Shown one piece after another: positions 30,832 through 38,786 of a stretch of 64,000 nt of DNA (positions are counted from its first letter, which is position 1; every line of letters starts with the position of its first letter). Both the position numbers and the translations under genes were made by a program. The stretch lies in contig NZ_JAPCID010000047.1 of the NCBI RefSeq assembly GCF_027587175.1, positions 1-64,000 on the forward strand, given 5' to 3'. Under the pieces are notes generated by a model. It saw nothing but the letters and a program-made list of their open reading frames with translations. It was not told the origin of the DNA and ran no database searches. This stretch comes from Solirubrobacter deserti. GTDB lineage: Bacteria; Actinomycetota; Thermoleophilia; Solirubrobacterales; Solirubrobacteraceae.

Positions 30832-31471
30832 TTTCCGTACCTCCCACACCGCTGTGGTTGCCGCCACCGAGACTCATGTGAAGAGTCGCCTTGCAGGCGA
30901 CACGACAGGGCATGACTGGTGGCACGTCGACCGTGTCCGCAGGATTGGCATGCGGATAGCGTCGGCCGAAGGCGCCGACATAGAAGTCGTTGAACTGGCC
31001 ACCTTGCTTCACGACATCTCGGATCACAAGTTCAATGGCGGAGACTATGAACGCGGTCCTCGTGAGGCTGCCGAGTTTCTGATTAGGGCCGGCGAGCCCG
31101 CAACGGTCGCGATGGCAGTCGCCTCCGCGATTCGATCCACGTCGTGGTCGGGCAGAGATCAGGACGGCCCGACTCTTAGCCTTGAGGCGCAGGTCGTCCA
31201 AGACGCTGACCGCCTCGACGCGATCGGTGCGATCGGGATCGGGCGTGCGTTTGCCTACGGCGGATACGCACAGCAGCCGATGCATGATCCTTGCGCCCTC
31301 GACCCAAGTACCGCAAATACCGTCATTGCCCACTTCTACGAGAAGCTTCTCCGGGTGAAGGACCGCCTACACACTCAGACGGCGAAGCAGATCGCGACTG
31401 CAAGAGACGCGTACATGCGCAATTTTCTCCAGAGATTCTACGAGGAGTGGAACGCGGACGACAGCCCGTGA
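30824..31471 (+). CDS. HD-domain phosphohydrolase (YedJ/YpgQ-like)
   Basis: A 215-residue protein. ATG 30824 overlaps the radical SAM stop by 8 bp. The HD-domain metal ligands are visible as GHDWWHVDRVRRIG (His), LATLLHDISDHKF (His-Asp) and VVQDADRLDAIGAIGIGRAFAYGG (Asp), a combination typical of the YedJ/YpgQ group, one member of which has been described as a nucleoside triphosphate pyrophosphohydrolase. It likely cleaves a phosphate ester or phosphoanhydride of a small nucleotide-type molecule. It closes the three-gene cassette and is followed by a 449-bp gap. Confidence 0.85.
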   Translation: MSSFRTSHTAVVAATETHVKSRLAGDTTGHDWWHVDRVRRIGMRIASAEGADIEVVELATLLHDISDHKFNGGDYERGPREAAEFLIRAGEPATVAMAVASAIRSTSWSGRDQDGPTLSLEAQVVQDADRLDAIGAIGIGRAFAYGGYAQQPMHDPCALDPSTANTVIAHFYEKLLRVKDRLHTQTAKQIATARDAYMRNFLQRFYEEWNADDSP

Positions 31472-31920
31472 GGCGAAGGTCGCGAACGGAACTGAGCCTT
31501 TGAAGAGATGTTGTCGGCAGGCGCCGGGAGGTCCGCTAGTTCGACGAAATTGCCGGGTTTCGCCCAGTGATTGCTGCCGCCCGGGTCCGGCAATCGGCGC
31601 GCCCGCGAATAGAGTCGACGTGCGCGTAGTCAGATCGCAGATCACGCGCCCCAGGACGACGGCCGCAGTCTCCTGGCCTGCGAAGCGACTTCTGCTTTGG
31701 ACGAGAAGCAGAAGCAGCCCTTCTCGACGGTCTAGCCATTTCACACCGCCCCCGACGCGCTGCTGCCTTGCATGTGGCCGGCCCGACCTTGCGCCGATTG
31801 CCATCGGGTGCCTGGCTCCGAAAGCGAGGGGTAGTCGGCTAGGCGTGGCGGCCGCGCAGAACGCCGTATGCCAGGCGTTGTGACCAGCGACCGGGGTCCG
31901 GTCACTTTGCGGTTCGCGGG
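31472..31920. other. gene-free stretch with a hairpin element (copy A)
   Basis: No convincing gene is present. At 31689-31714 a perfect 9-bp stem (CTTCTGCTT/AAGCAGAAG) closes a TGGACGAG loop. A related hairpin lies at 33315-33341 beyond the neighbouring gene, with the same loop core and two compensating base-pair changes in the stem. Both are on the plus strand. Confidence 0.5.
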
Positions 31921-33132
31921 CTACAGGAACCGATTCCACAGCGTCTCGCCGCGCCGCGCCTCGATGAACGCGTCCAGCGCGGCGCGGTGCGCGGCGTCGA
32001 GCGTCCCCCGGTACGCCTTCAGCTGCGCGACGGTCTCGTCCTGCACGGCGTGCCCGGCGAACGTCCACTCGTCCGCGAACTGGTTCAGCGAGGTGAACCG
32101 CGCGTCGTCGTCGAGAGACCGCAGATGGAACGTCTCCATGAACCCGCGCATGTAGGCCATCGCCTCGGTGGCCTGCGTGCCCTTGGAGACCTGCTCGCGG
32201 ATCAGGCCGTGGTCGAGCGGCGAGATCTTGCCCGCCTTGCGCTGCTGCTCCAGCCACGGCAGGAACTCGAGCTTGGGCTCGGTCGCGCGCCAGCGCTCGA
32301 CGGCGTCCATCGCCCGCTCGGTGTGATGGAGATGCTCGAACTCGTGCTGGATCGTCCCGCGTAGCGAGATCGGGTCGGCGAACGCGTGCGGGCCGACCTC
32401 GAGCATCGGCCGTTCTAGCGGCGTGGTGCGGTCGCTCGCCACCGGTCCCGCCTCGCCGGCGTGTCCACGCGCTTCCTTGTAGTCGATGTTGACGTTGACC
32501 TTGCCGGGCGCCTTCGGCTCCTCCGTGCTGTCATGCACGTCGTCGGGTCGCAGGCCGACCTCGGTCACGAGCAGATTGACGAGCATCAGGCGCGCGAGCC
32601 GCTTGCGTTCGGCGTCGCCGGAATCGCTGAGCGCGGCGATGTAGTGCTGGCGTAGTGACCAGCCGATCGGGTCCTTGGTCGCCGAGACCCGCGCGAAGCG
32701 GACGACGCGACCGACCGCGAGCAGCGCGGGCGTGACATGGGCCGGGGTGTCGAACGGGACCATGTCGGTCGCGTATGCCCGCAGCCTGCCCTCGGCGTCG
32801 GCCACGACGACGCCGATCCGCCCCGTGGAAGCCGCCGCGACCGCGGCCTCCTGCTCGGTCTCATACCCGTCGCCGAGCTCGCGTTCGGCGGCCACCTCGA
32901 TCGTGACCGCGAAGTCGCTCGACGTGATCGAGCCGACGCCGAACGGCGGGTCCAGCGTCTTGGCCGCCTGCTCGCGGCGCCGCGCGAGGCGAGCCGCGGC
33001 CTGGTTGCCGGCGCCACGCTGGACGGCCAGAAGCATCGCCGCCGCGCCAAACTCAGCTGCTCCCGGCGCGTCGGCAGACCTCTCGTCCGGCCGCTGGTGT
33101 GGGCGTCGTTGGCGCGTGGACGACATTCTCAT
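31921..33132 (-). CDS. putative zinc metalloprotease with LQR-GN leader
   Basis: A 403-residue protein with no signal peptide or membrane segment. Residues about 35-52 (LAVQRGAGNQAAARLARR) match the 'LQRxxGNxAVxxLL' type leader seen in many cargo-like and DUF4157-type proteins near extracellular contractile injection systems (family knowledge, by recall). Residues 263-267 are HEFEH, a HExxH zinc-protease motif, within IQHEFEHLHHTERAMDAV; a downstream Glu (TEAMAYMRGF) could be the third ligand. The middle region is unrecognised. It stands alone between two related hairpins. A toxin or effector role is an inference; no structural injection genes are in the window. Confidence 0.6.
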   Translation of the reverse strand: MRMSSTRQRRPHQRPDERSADAPGAAEFGAAAMLLAVQRGAGNQAAARLARRREQAAKTLDPPFGVGSITSSDFAVTIEVAAERELGDGYETEQEAAVAAASTGRIGVVVADAEGRLRAYATDMVPFDTPAHVTPALLAVGRVVRFARVSATKDPIGWSLRQHYIAALSDSGDAERKRLARLMLVNLLVTEVGLRPDDVHDSTEEPKAPGKVNVNIDYKEARGHAGEAGPVASDRTTPLERPMLEVGPHAFADPISLRGTIQHEFEHLHHTERAMDAVERWRATEPKLEFLPWLEQQRKAGKISPLDHGLIREQVSKGTQATEAMAYMRGFMETFHLRSLDDDARFTSLNQFADEWTFAGHAVQDETVAQLKAYRGTLDAAHRAALDAFIEARRGETLWNRFL

Positions 33133-33515
33133 CGGCGTCCAATAGCTGAGTCAAGTCCCGCGATGGTCGTGACACCCGCACTCCGCGACCTCGGCGATCG
33201 AGCGGCCCTCGCCCACCGTCCGGTCGGCTTCGCGCCGCTTGCGGATGACCTGCGTGCTGCTGCCTTCGCGTGACCGCGACAGCGGACCTGGACGGCGCGG
33301 CGGCGGACACCGCGCTCTCGCTTTGGACGACGAAGCGAAAGTGGCGCTTATCGACGATCCCGCTCTGTTCATCGTCCGGCACGCCACGCTGCGGCATGCA
33401 TAGCGCTGCTTGAGCCGTGTGCTCGTCGCCGGGTTGAGGCGCGAGTCACCGGCGCGCGTCGCCGGGAGACACCCGTGGAGCCGCCGGTCGGCGGTACCGC
33501 GGAGGCGCCTTCGGC
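33133..33515. other. gene-free stretch with a hairpin element (copy B)
   Basis: Short frames only. At 33315-33341 the arms CTCTCGCTT and AAGCGAAAG pair at 8 of 9 positions around a TGGACGACG loop, matching copy A at 31689-31714. The two copies bracket the metalloprotease-like gene. Confidence 0.5.
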
Positions 33516-33917
33516 TTAGTGGCCGAGCTGGTGGGTGATCTTGTCGACGACGACCGTGGCGGCGAAGCGGGCGGCTCCGGGAGGCTCGACGTCGATGTGG
33601 GAGCCGGTGTACTTAATCGCGATCTTGCGTTCCAGCGCGAGTTCGGGATCCGGTATGAGATCGTCGACGTGTCCGCGCAACTCGACGTACCAAGTGGGGT
33701 CTGCCGGGTTGGCGACAACGACCGAGAGGCGAGGATCGCGGCGGAGGTTACGGAGCTTCTGTCGGCCTTCCACGAGGCTGAAGTGGAGCGCATTGTCCTC
33801 CCAAAGGAACCACTGCGGGGTGGTTTGAGGAGCACCCGCGGGACCGATCGTCGAGATGAAGGCGATCGCTGTCGACTCGAGCAACGGGATCAGGGGAGGG
33901 GGGACGCTCGGAGTCAC
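33516..33917 (-). CDS. PPOX-class (F420/FMN-binding) oxidoreductase
   Basis: A 133-residue split-barrel flavoprotein: LLESTAIAFISTIGPAGAPQTTPQWFLW, LHFSLVEGRQKLRNLRRDPRLSVVVANP and WYVELRGHVDDL match the PPOX-class F420-dependent oxidoreductase pattern (about 130-145 residues). GTG 33917 gives the standard N-terminus; no good ribosome-binding site is visible and the frame stays open far upstream, so the start is uncertain. It follows the efflux-pump gene on the same strand after 179 bp and may belong to its transcript. It could reduce a small xenobiotic or heme-type substrate with F420H2. Confidence 0.82.
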   Translation of the reverse strand: MTPSVPPPLIPLLESTAIAFISTIGPAGAPQTTPQWFLWEDNALHFSLVEGRQKLRNLRRDPRLSVVVANPADPTWYVELRGHVDDLIPDPELALERKIAIKYTGSHIDVEPPGAARFAATVVVDKITHQLGH

Positions 33918-34096
33918 GGGACCGAAGGCTATCCAGCGAATCCGACCGTAGGGCTTGGACCAGCTTCGCCGTGGGCACCGCCGCGTCCGGCAGCTTCGTC
34001 GAGGCCGCTGACGTCGAGGGTGGATTCGCCGCCTGCGGCGCCGCAGCGGTTCTCGCCGCGGCGCTGATCGCTCTAGGCAAGCGGCGAACGACCTGG

Positions 34097-35518
34097 TCAG
34101 TGGACGGCCGCGCTCGCGCCGGCAGCCGGCTTGACCGTCGGCACGGCACTGGCGGCGACTGCGGCGAACCCCAGCGCGATCGCGGCGGCGGCGATGAAGC
34201 CGTCCTCGTAGCCGGCGGCGAGCGCGACAGGACCGGTTGCGGTCGCGATGGCCGCAACGGCGGCGAGCACCGCGACTCCGAGAGCGGCGCCCAGTTCGTG
34301 CGCCGTCGAGATCAGCCCAGAGGCGAGGCCGAGCTGATGCGGGGCGACGAGCGAGAACGCGGTCACGGATGCAGCAGGGAAGACGAAGCCCACGCCCAGC
34401 CCGATCACGACGAGGCCCGGAAGGAGTTCGGGAAAGTACGTGGCACGGTCCGGCGCGATGGCCAGTACGAGCGCGCCTGCCGCGACCAGTGACATGCCCG
34501 CGACGATAAGGAGCCGCGACCCGATGCGGGCCATGATCCGGGGCGCGACGTGGGCGGTCACACCGATCGCGAACGCCAGCGGCAGGAAGCCCAGGCCGGT
34601 CTCGAGCGCGCTCGCGCCGATCACTTCCTGCATGTAGAGCGAGTTCAGGAAGAACGTGCCGACCAGAATCGCTGTCACTCCGAGAATGACGGCAGCGCCC
34701 GCGACCAACGGCCGCGTCCGCCACGTCGCGGGGGGCACGAGCGGCTGAACGGTCTTGGCCTCCACGAGCGCGAACGCGGCCAGCAGGACGATCGCGAGCG
34801 CGAGCAGTCCCAGCGTGCGGGTGGAGCCCCAGCCGTGCTCGGCCGCGCCGTCGATGGCGAACACGAGGGTGATCATCCCCGCGACGACGAGCAGCGCGCC
34901 GGGCACGTCCAGCGCGCGGCGCGTCGTCGGCACGACGGGCAGGACGCGCGTGGCCGCGACGAGCGCCACGAGCCCGACAGGGACGTTGACCAGGAAGATC
35001 CATTCCCAGCTCAGCCACGTGGTCAACAGGCCGCCGAGCACGACGCCGACGGCCGCGCCGGCGCTGCCGATCGCGCTCCACGCGGCGAGCGCGGTCGTGA
35101 GCTGACGACCGGTGTAGTACGAGGTGACGATCGACAACGCCGCGGGCGTGAGTAGCGCGGCGCCGATGCCCTGGGCCGCGCGCGCCGCGATCAGCGTCGT
35201 TCCGGACTCGGCAAGCCCGCTCGCGAGGGAGGCGGCGGTGAACACGGTGAGGCCGGCGAGGAACACGCCGCGGCGCGAGACCGCATCGGCGATACGACCG
35301 CCGAGCAGCAGCAGCCCGCCCGTCAGGAGGACATAGATCGTGACGACCCATTGCAGGTCGTCGCCGCCGAGCCCGAGGTCGTGGCCGATCGACGGGAGGG
35401 CCACGTTCACGACGGTGATGTCGAGAACGACCATGAACTGGGCGACCGCCAGCAGGATCAGCGTGGTCCAAGGGCGGGGTGCGTCACCGGCCGAGTGGGA
35501 GACGTGCGGGTCGGTCAT
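34097..35518 (-). CDS. DHA2-type MFS multidrug efflux transporter
   Basis: A 473-residue membrane protein of the 14-helix EmrB/QacA drug:H+ antiporter group. Motif D1 is visible as LDITVVNVALPSIGHDL, motif A as GGRIADAVSRRGVF and motif C as GAAVGVVLGGLLTTWLSWEWIFLVNVPVG. Helices fill the whole length and length is typical. The promoter just upstream contains a textbook TetR-type operator (see 35537-35590), so expression is probably induced when a repressor is released by a drug. No regulator gene adjoins it; the nearest TetR gene (38778) is damaged. Confidence 0.93.
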   Translation of the reverse strand: MTDPHVSHSAGDAPRPWTTLILLAVAQFMVVLDITVVNVALPSIGHDLGLGGDDLQWVVTIYVLLTGGLLLLGGRIADAVSRRGVFLAGLTVFTAASLASGLAESGTTLIAARAAQGIGAALLTPAALSIVTSYYTGRQLTTALAAWSAIGSAGAAVGVVLGGLLTTWLSWEWIFLVNVPVGLVALVAATRVLPVVPTTRRALDVPGALLVVAGMITLVFAIDGAAEHGWGSTRTLGLLALAIVLLAAFALVEAKTVQPLVPPATWRTRPLVAGAAVILGVTAILVGTFFLNSLYMQEVIGASALETGLGFLPLAFAIGVTAHVAPRIMARIGSRLLIVAGMSLVAAGALVLAIAPDRATYFPELLPGLVVIGLGVGFVFPAASVTAFSLVAPHQLGLASGLISTAHELGAALGVAVLAAVAAIATATGPVALAAGYEDGFIAAAAIALGFAAVAASAVPTVKPAAGASAAVH

Positions 35519-35536
35519 GGGGAGCTCCGTGGTGGG

Positions 35537-35590
35537 TTTACACGGCTGTAAATGTAGGCACCATGGTACCTGCCTTTACACGATTGTCAA
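35537..35590 (-). promoter_or_regulatory. promoter with two TetR-type operators
   Basis: On the minus strand TTGACA (plus 35585-35590), a 16-bp spacer and TACCAT (plus 35563-35568) form a good promoter for the efflux gene. A perfect palindrome TTTACA-N4-TGTAAA (35537-35552) lies downstream of the -10, and a second copy TTTACA-N4-TGTCAA (35575-35590) covers the -35. Binding to either would block RNA polymerase. Another palindromic stretch, centred on CCATGG (35561-35566), overlaps the -10. Confidence 0.75.
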
Positions 35591-35948
35591 CCCTTGGGTG
35601 GTTGCGGCGCACGGCGCTCCTGGTCGCCAGCCTGCGCCGTTGGGCACGCTGGCCCGGGAAGCCCTTGATCGAACCCGCGCGTCAGTTGTGACCGTTGAGT
35701 ACGACACCAGCCGGACGCGCGGCGGACGGGGGACACAAGCGGCGAAGGCGACGGCATTTCTGCGAATCGTCCCTGCGAGCGCTGAACCCGGGCGCCGCAC
35801 ATATCGATCGCGAAACCGTCAAAGCCTGGCCGCTCGCGGCCGACGGGGGTACAACCGATCTCGTCGTCCCTCAGGCTCCGATCTGGGCCGCGTCCCTCTT
35901 CGACGGCTAGATAGGTGAACCCCTGTTCGAGAGGCGCGGGGACGGACA

Positions 35949-35994
35949 TGTGGTCCCGCCCGCCGCGGGTTCGTGTCCCGTCGCTCACCCCTCA
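35949..35994 (+). repeat. right direct repeat (att-like), tRNA-His 3' fragment
   Basis: A 46-bp copy of 25525-25570 with 43 identical bases: anticodon-loop TGTGGT, T-arm and acceptor 3' strand, then CCCTCA. Upstream sequence does not match the tRNA 5' half, so this is a remnant, not a second tRNA gene. It marks the probable right end of a 10.4-kb island. The preceding 35591-35948 shows no gene. Confidence 0.7.
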
Positions 35995-36110
35995 AGCGCT
36001 CCACGGAGGGCCGCGACAGAGCTTCGCGGGCGGGTGCCGGGGCGCCTTGCGGGCGCCCCGGCGTCAGCCTCAAGCGAGCACTCGACGCGCTCAGCGGGCT
36101 GACATGTCGT

Positions 36111-37697
36111 TCAGCGCGTAGCCTTCCCGCTCTTGGTCAGGCCCTTGCCCTTGCCGGGCTTGCCGGCCACGGCGTTCACCGTCGACGTGTCGTAGGCGAA
36201 GGTGAGCACCGAGGTGGCGATCGCGTCGGAGTTCACGTCGAGGGCGTGGACGTTGACGTTGCCGACGAGCTCGTAGTCCTCGCGCAGCGCGTCGTAGAGC
36301 GCGACGTTCTGGCCGTCGCCGCGCAGGTTGTCGCAGAACGAGTGGTAGCACGGGTCGAAGGCGGCGCCGGCAACGCCGCCGTACAGCGCGGCTTCGGCGG
36401 CCGTCTTGGGCACCTCGGCGCCGGTGAAGAGGCCGCCGGCGGGGATGCCGACGGCGATGAACGGCCCGTAGTCGGAGCGGCCGGAGAACTCACTGTCCTG
36501 CGAGGGTTCGCCGCGGTCGGCGTAGAAGCGCTCGAAGACGTCCTCGATCTGGGCCGAGCCCGCGGGGATGAATCCGGGCGCGGCCGTGCCGCCCGAGTTG
36601 TCGCCGTCGTAGATGCCGAACATGTAGTTCGGCGAGGCGACCATGTCGAAGTTGAGGTAGAGCGCGATGTCGTCGAGCTCCTCGTCGCTGAGGTTGTCGA
36701 CGTAGTGCTCGGAACCGAGCAGCCCGGATTCCTCGGCGCCCCACCACGCGAAGCGGACGGTGTTGGTGGTCTTGACCTTGGCCATCTGGATCGCGGTCTC
36801 CAGCAGCGCGGCGCTGCCGGACCCGTTGTCGTTGATGCCCGCCCCGTCGTGGACGCTGTCCAAGTGCGCTCCGGCCATCACGACGTTCTCGTCGTTGCCG
36901 CTGCGGGTCTCCGCGGTGACGTTGTAGGTCGGGCGCCGGTCGGCGACGTAGTCGACCGTCACGGTCACGGTCGCGCCGGGCGTCGAGGCGAGGTTCTGGC
37001 CCGCCTCGAAGGTGGCGAAGACGGCGGGGATGCGCAGGCCGGTGGCGTCGCCGATCATGTTCAGCAGCCCGGTGCGCCCGGGCTGGCCCTCGTTCATGAC
37101 CACCACGCCGGCCGCTCCGGCGGCTTGGGCGTTGAGCACCTTGACGTTGAAGCCGCACGTGCCGCGCTGGACGAGCGCGATGCCGCCCGCGGGGAAGCCT
37201 GCGAAGTCGGCTGTCTCGCAGCCGCTGGAGCTCGAGTTGTCCGGCCCGGACGGGTTGATCACCAGGTCCACCGGGACCAGGGGGCCCGTCGCGGTGCCTT
37301 CCGGGCTGCCCGTGTCGAACGTGTTGCGCAGGAAGTCGGTCCCGTGCACGAACTCGCGGGGGTTGGGGGAGACGCGGGTCAGCTTCGAGTTCTCCTCGAA
37401 GTAGTCGAACATGAACTCCTGCACCTCGGGCTCAAAGCCCGCCTGTTCGAGCTGCTCGACGATGTAGTCGACCGACGCGTCGTATCCGGGAAGCCCGGAC
37501 GCCCGGTTCCCGCCGTTCTCGTCCGCGATCTCCTGCAGTGCCTCGAGGTGCTCGAGCACGCCGTCGGGCGTGATCGCCTTGGTGAGCTTCTTGACCGTGT
37601 TGTTGTTCGGCGCGGCGTACGCCGGGACCGCCACGAGCGCTGTGGTGAACGCGCACGCGACGGCGGTGGCCGCCGATACCGCTCGAAGTCTTGCCAT
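36111..37697 (-). CDS. secreted M28 family aminopeptidase with PA domain
   Basis: A 528-residue exported zinc peptidase: signal peptide (VAVPAYA-AP cleavage), PA region with GGIALVQRGTCGFNVKVLNA, and M28 core with VVMAGAHLDSVHDGAGINDNGSGSA (in parts), FAWWGAEESGLLGSEHYV, NFDMVASPNY, SDYGPFIAVGIPAGGLF and CYHSFCDNL. Its architecture matches the peptidase at 23826-25346, so the two are paralogues lying in opposite orientation on either side of the island. The C-terminus is Lys/Gly-rich (KPGKGKGLTKSGKATR), as in the paralogue. It likely degrades extracellular peptides. Confidence 0.92.
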   Translation of the reverse strand: MARLRAVSAATAVACAFTTALVAVPAYAAPNNNTVKKLTKAITPDGVLEHLEALQEIADENGGNRASGLPGYDASVDYIVEQLEQAGFEPEVQEFMFDYFEENSKLTRVSPNPREFVHGTDFLRNTFDTGSPEGTATGPLVPVDLVINPSGPDNSSSSGCETADFAGFPAGGIALVQRGTCGFNVKVLNAQAAGAAGVVVMNEGQPGRTGLLNMIGDATGLRIPAVFATFEAGQNLASTPGATVTVTVDYVADRRPTYNVTAETRSGNDENVVMAGAHLDSVHDGAGINDNGSGSAALLETAIQMAKVKTTNTVRFAWWGAEESGLLGSEHYVDNLSDEELDDIALYLNFDMVASPNYMFGIYDGDNSGGTAAPGFIPAGSAQIEDVFERFYADRGEPSQDSEFSGRSDYGPFIAVGIPAGGLFTGAEVPKTAAEAALYGGVAGAAFDPCYHSFCDNLRGDGQNVALYDALREDYELVGNVNVHALDVNSDAIATSVLTFAYDTSTVNAVAGKPGKGKGLTKSGKATR

Positions 37698-37839
37698 GAA
37701 CCGCCCCTCTCGTAGGACTCAGCGCCGGTGTGCCACCGGGCTGCTGTCAATGCCGTAACGCGACAGGACGCCGTGGGTCGGGCGGTATCGGGCTGACTTT
37801 CGTGTGCGCCGCGCTCGCGCTTGTTACGGTCGGTCGAGC

Positions 37840-38559
37840 ATGAACAGCGATCTCGGGTCGAGCGCAGCACTCGCGGAAGAGCTGCAGGCGTCGCGCACGC
37901 GAATCGTCGAGGCGGCCGACGAGGCGCGCCGGCGGATCGAGCGCGATCTCCACGACGGGGCACAGCAGCGGTTGGTCACCGCGTCGATGCTGCTGAAGGT
38001 CGCCATGCGTGGCGCCGCCGACGATTCGCGGCTGCGCGAGGACTTGGAGCGAGTCGCGGCTGAGCTCGATGCCGGGCTCGGCGAGCTCCGGGAGCTGGCG
38101 CGCGGCATCCATCCGGCGGTGCTGACGGCCAAAGGCCTGAGCGCCGCGATCGACGCGCTGGCGGCGCGTTCGAGCGTGCCGGTGCGCGTCGTCGGCTCAC
38201 TGCCCGCGCGGCCCGCGGCGGCGGTCGAGCTGGCGCTCTACTTCACCGTCGCCGAGGCGCTGACGAACGTCGCCAAGTACGCGGCGGCGACCGAGGTGGT
38301 CGTCACGATCGAAGGTGACGACCAGCAGGCCCAAGTCGAAGTGCGCGACGACGGACGCGGCGGCGCGGATCCGACCGCCGGATCCGGCTTGCGCGGGCTG
38401 GTTGACCGGCTCGGGGCGCTGCGTGGGCACCTCCACGTCGAAAGTCCCGAGGGCGGCGGGACCGTCCTGCGGGCCGTCGTCCCGCGTGACCCGCACGATC
38501 CGCGCGCGGATACGAACTGCGGTTGTTGTGCCGTGGGTCAGTGCCGGTGCGCGGCCTGA
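37840..38559 (+). CDS. sensor-less NarL-type histidine kinase
   Basis: A 239-residue cytoplasmic kinase. The HisKA_3 phospho-acceptor motif RRRIERDLHDGAQQRLV (His 38) is almost at the N-terminus, followed by LRELARGIHPAVLT and an HATPase domain (TVAEALTNVAKYA, VEVRDDGRGGAD, SGLRGLVDRLGALRGHLHV). There is no sensor or membrane domain, so input must come from a partner or from elsewhere. ATG 37840 was chosen over 37804 because it begins the coiled lead-in helix. No response regulator adjoins it. The last 15 residues are Cys-rich (NCGCCAVGQCRC), unusual for the family and possibly a metal or redox site. Confidence 0.85.
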   Translation: MNSDLGSSAALAEELQASRTRIVEAADEARRRIERDLHDGAQQRLVTASMLLKVAMRGAADDSRLREDLERVAAELDAGLGELRELARGIHPAVLTAKGLSAAIDALAARSSVPVRVVGSLPARPAAAVELALYFTVAEALTNVAKYAAATEVVVTIEGDDQQAQVEVRDDGRGGADPTAGSGLRGLVDRLGALRGHLHVESPEGGGTVLRAVVPRDPHDPRADTNCGCCAVGQCRCAA

Positions 38560-38605
38560 CCGTCTAACGGGGCTGGCCTGGCGCCCCTGCGCCGGCCCCA
38601 GTCGC

Positions 38606-38786
38606 TCAAGTGGCCGTCGCCTGACGCTGTGCCGACGCGGTGAGAGCGGCGAGGATCGCCTGGACGGCGGTGGTGCCGCTGAGGGAGGCACGGGTCGCCG
38701 CGGAGACCTCGCGGCTCGGCTGGTTGTCGCGGGCGAGCGGGCGCACGACGACGTCGCTGCGCAGAACGCCGGGCCCGATGTCGCCT
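38606..38786 (-). pseudogene. LysR-type regulator, C-terminal fragment
   Basis: About 60 codons on the reverse strand read as the end of a LysR substrate-binding domain: IGPGVLRSDVVVRPLARDN, SREVSAATRASLSG and AVQAILAALTASA. The DNA-binding half and most of the sensor are absent, and the divergent TetR gene begins where the homology stops. It appears to be a deletion remnant; the similarity is short, so some doubt remains. Confidence 0.45.

Noticed and set aside
31689-33341. Reading the two hairpins as integron attC sites
   Set aside because: No integrase, no conserved RYYYAAC core sites and only one bracketed gene; the sequences are better left as an unnamed hairpin pair.
28581-35948. Search for an integrase, transposase or relaxase in the island
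   Set aside because: No tyrosine recombinase RHRY pattern, serine recombinase or DDE motif could be found in any frame, so the island is called from the tRNA repeat and gene content only.
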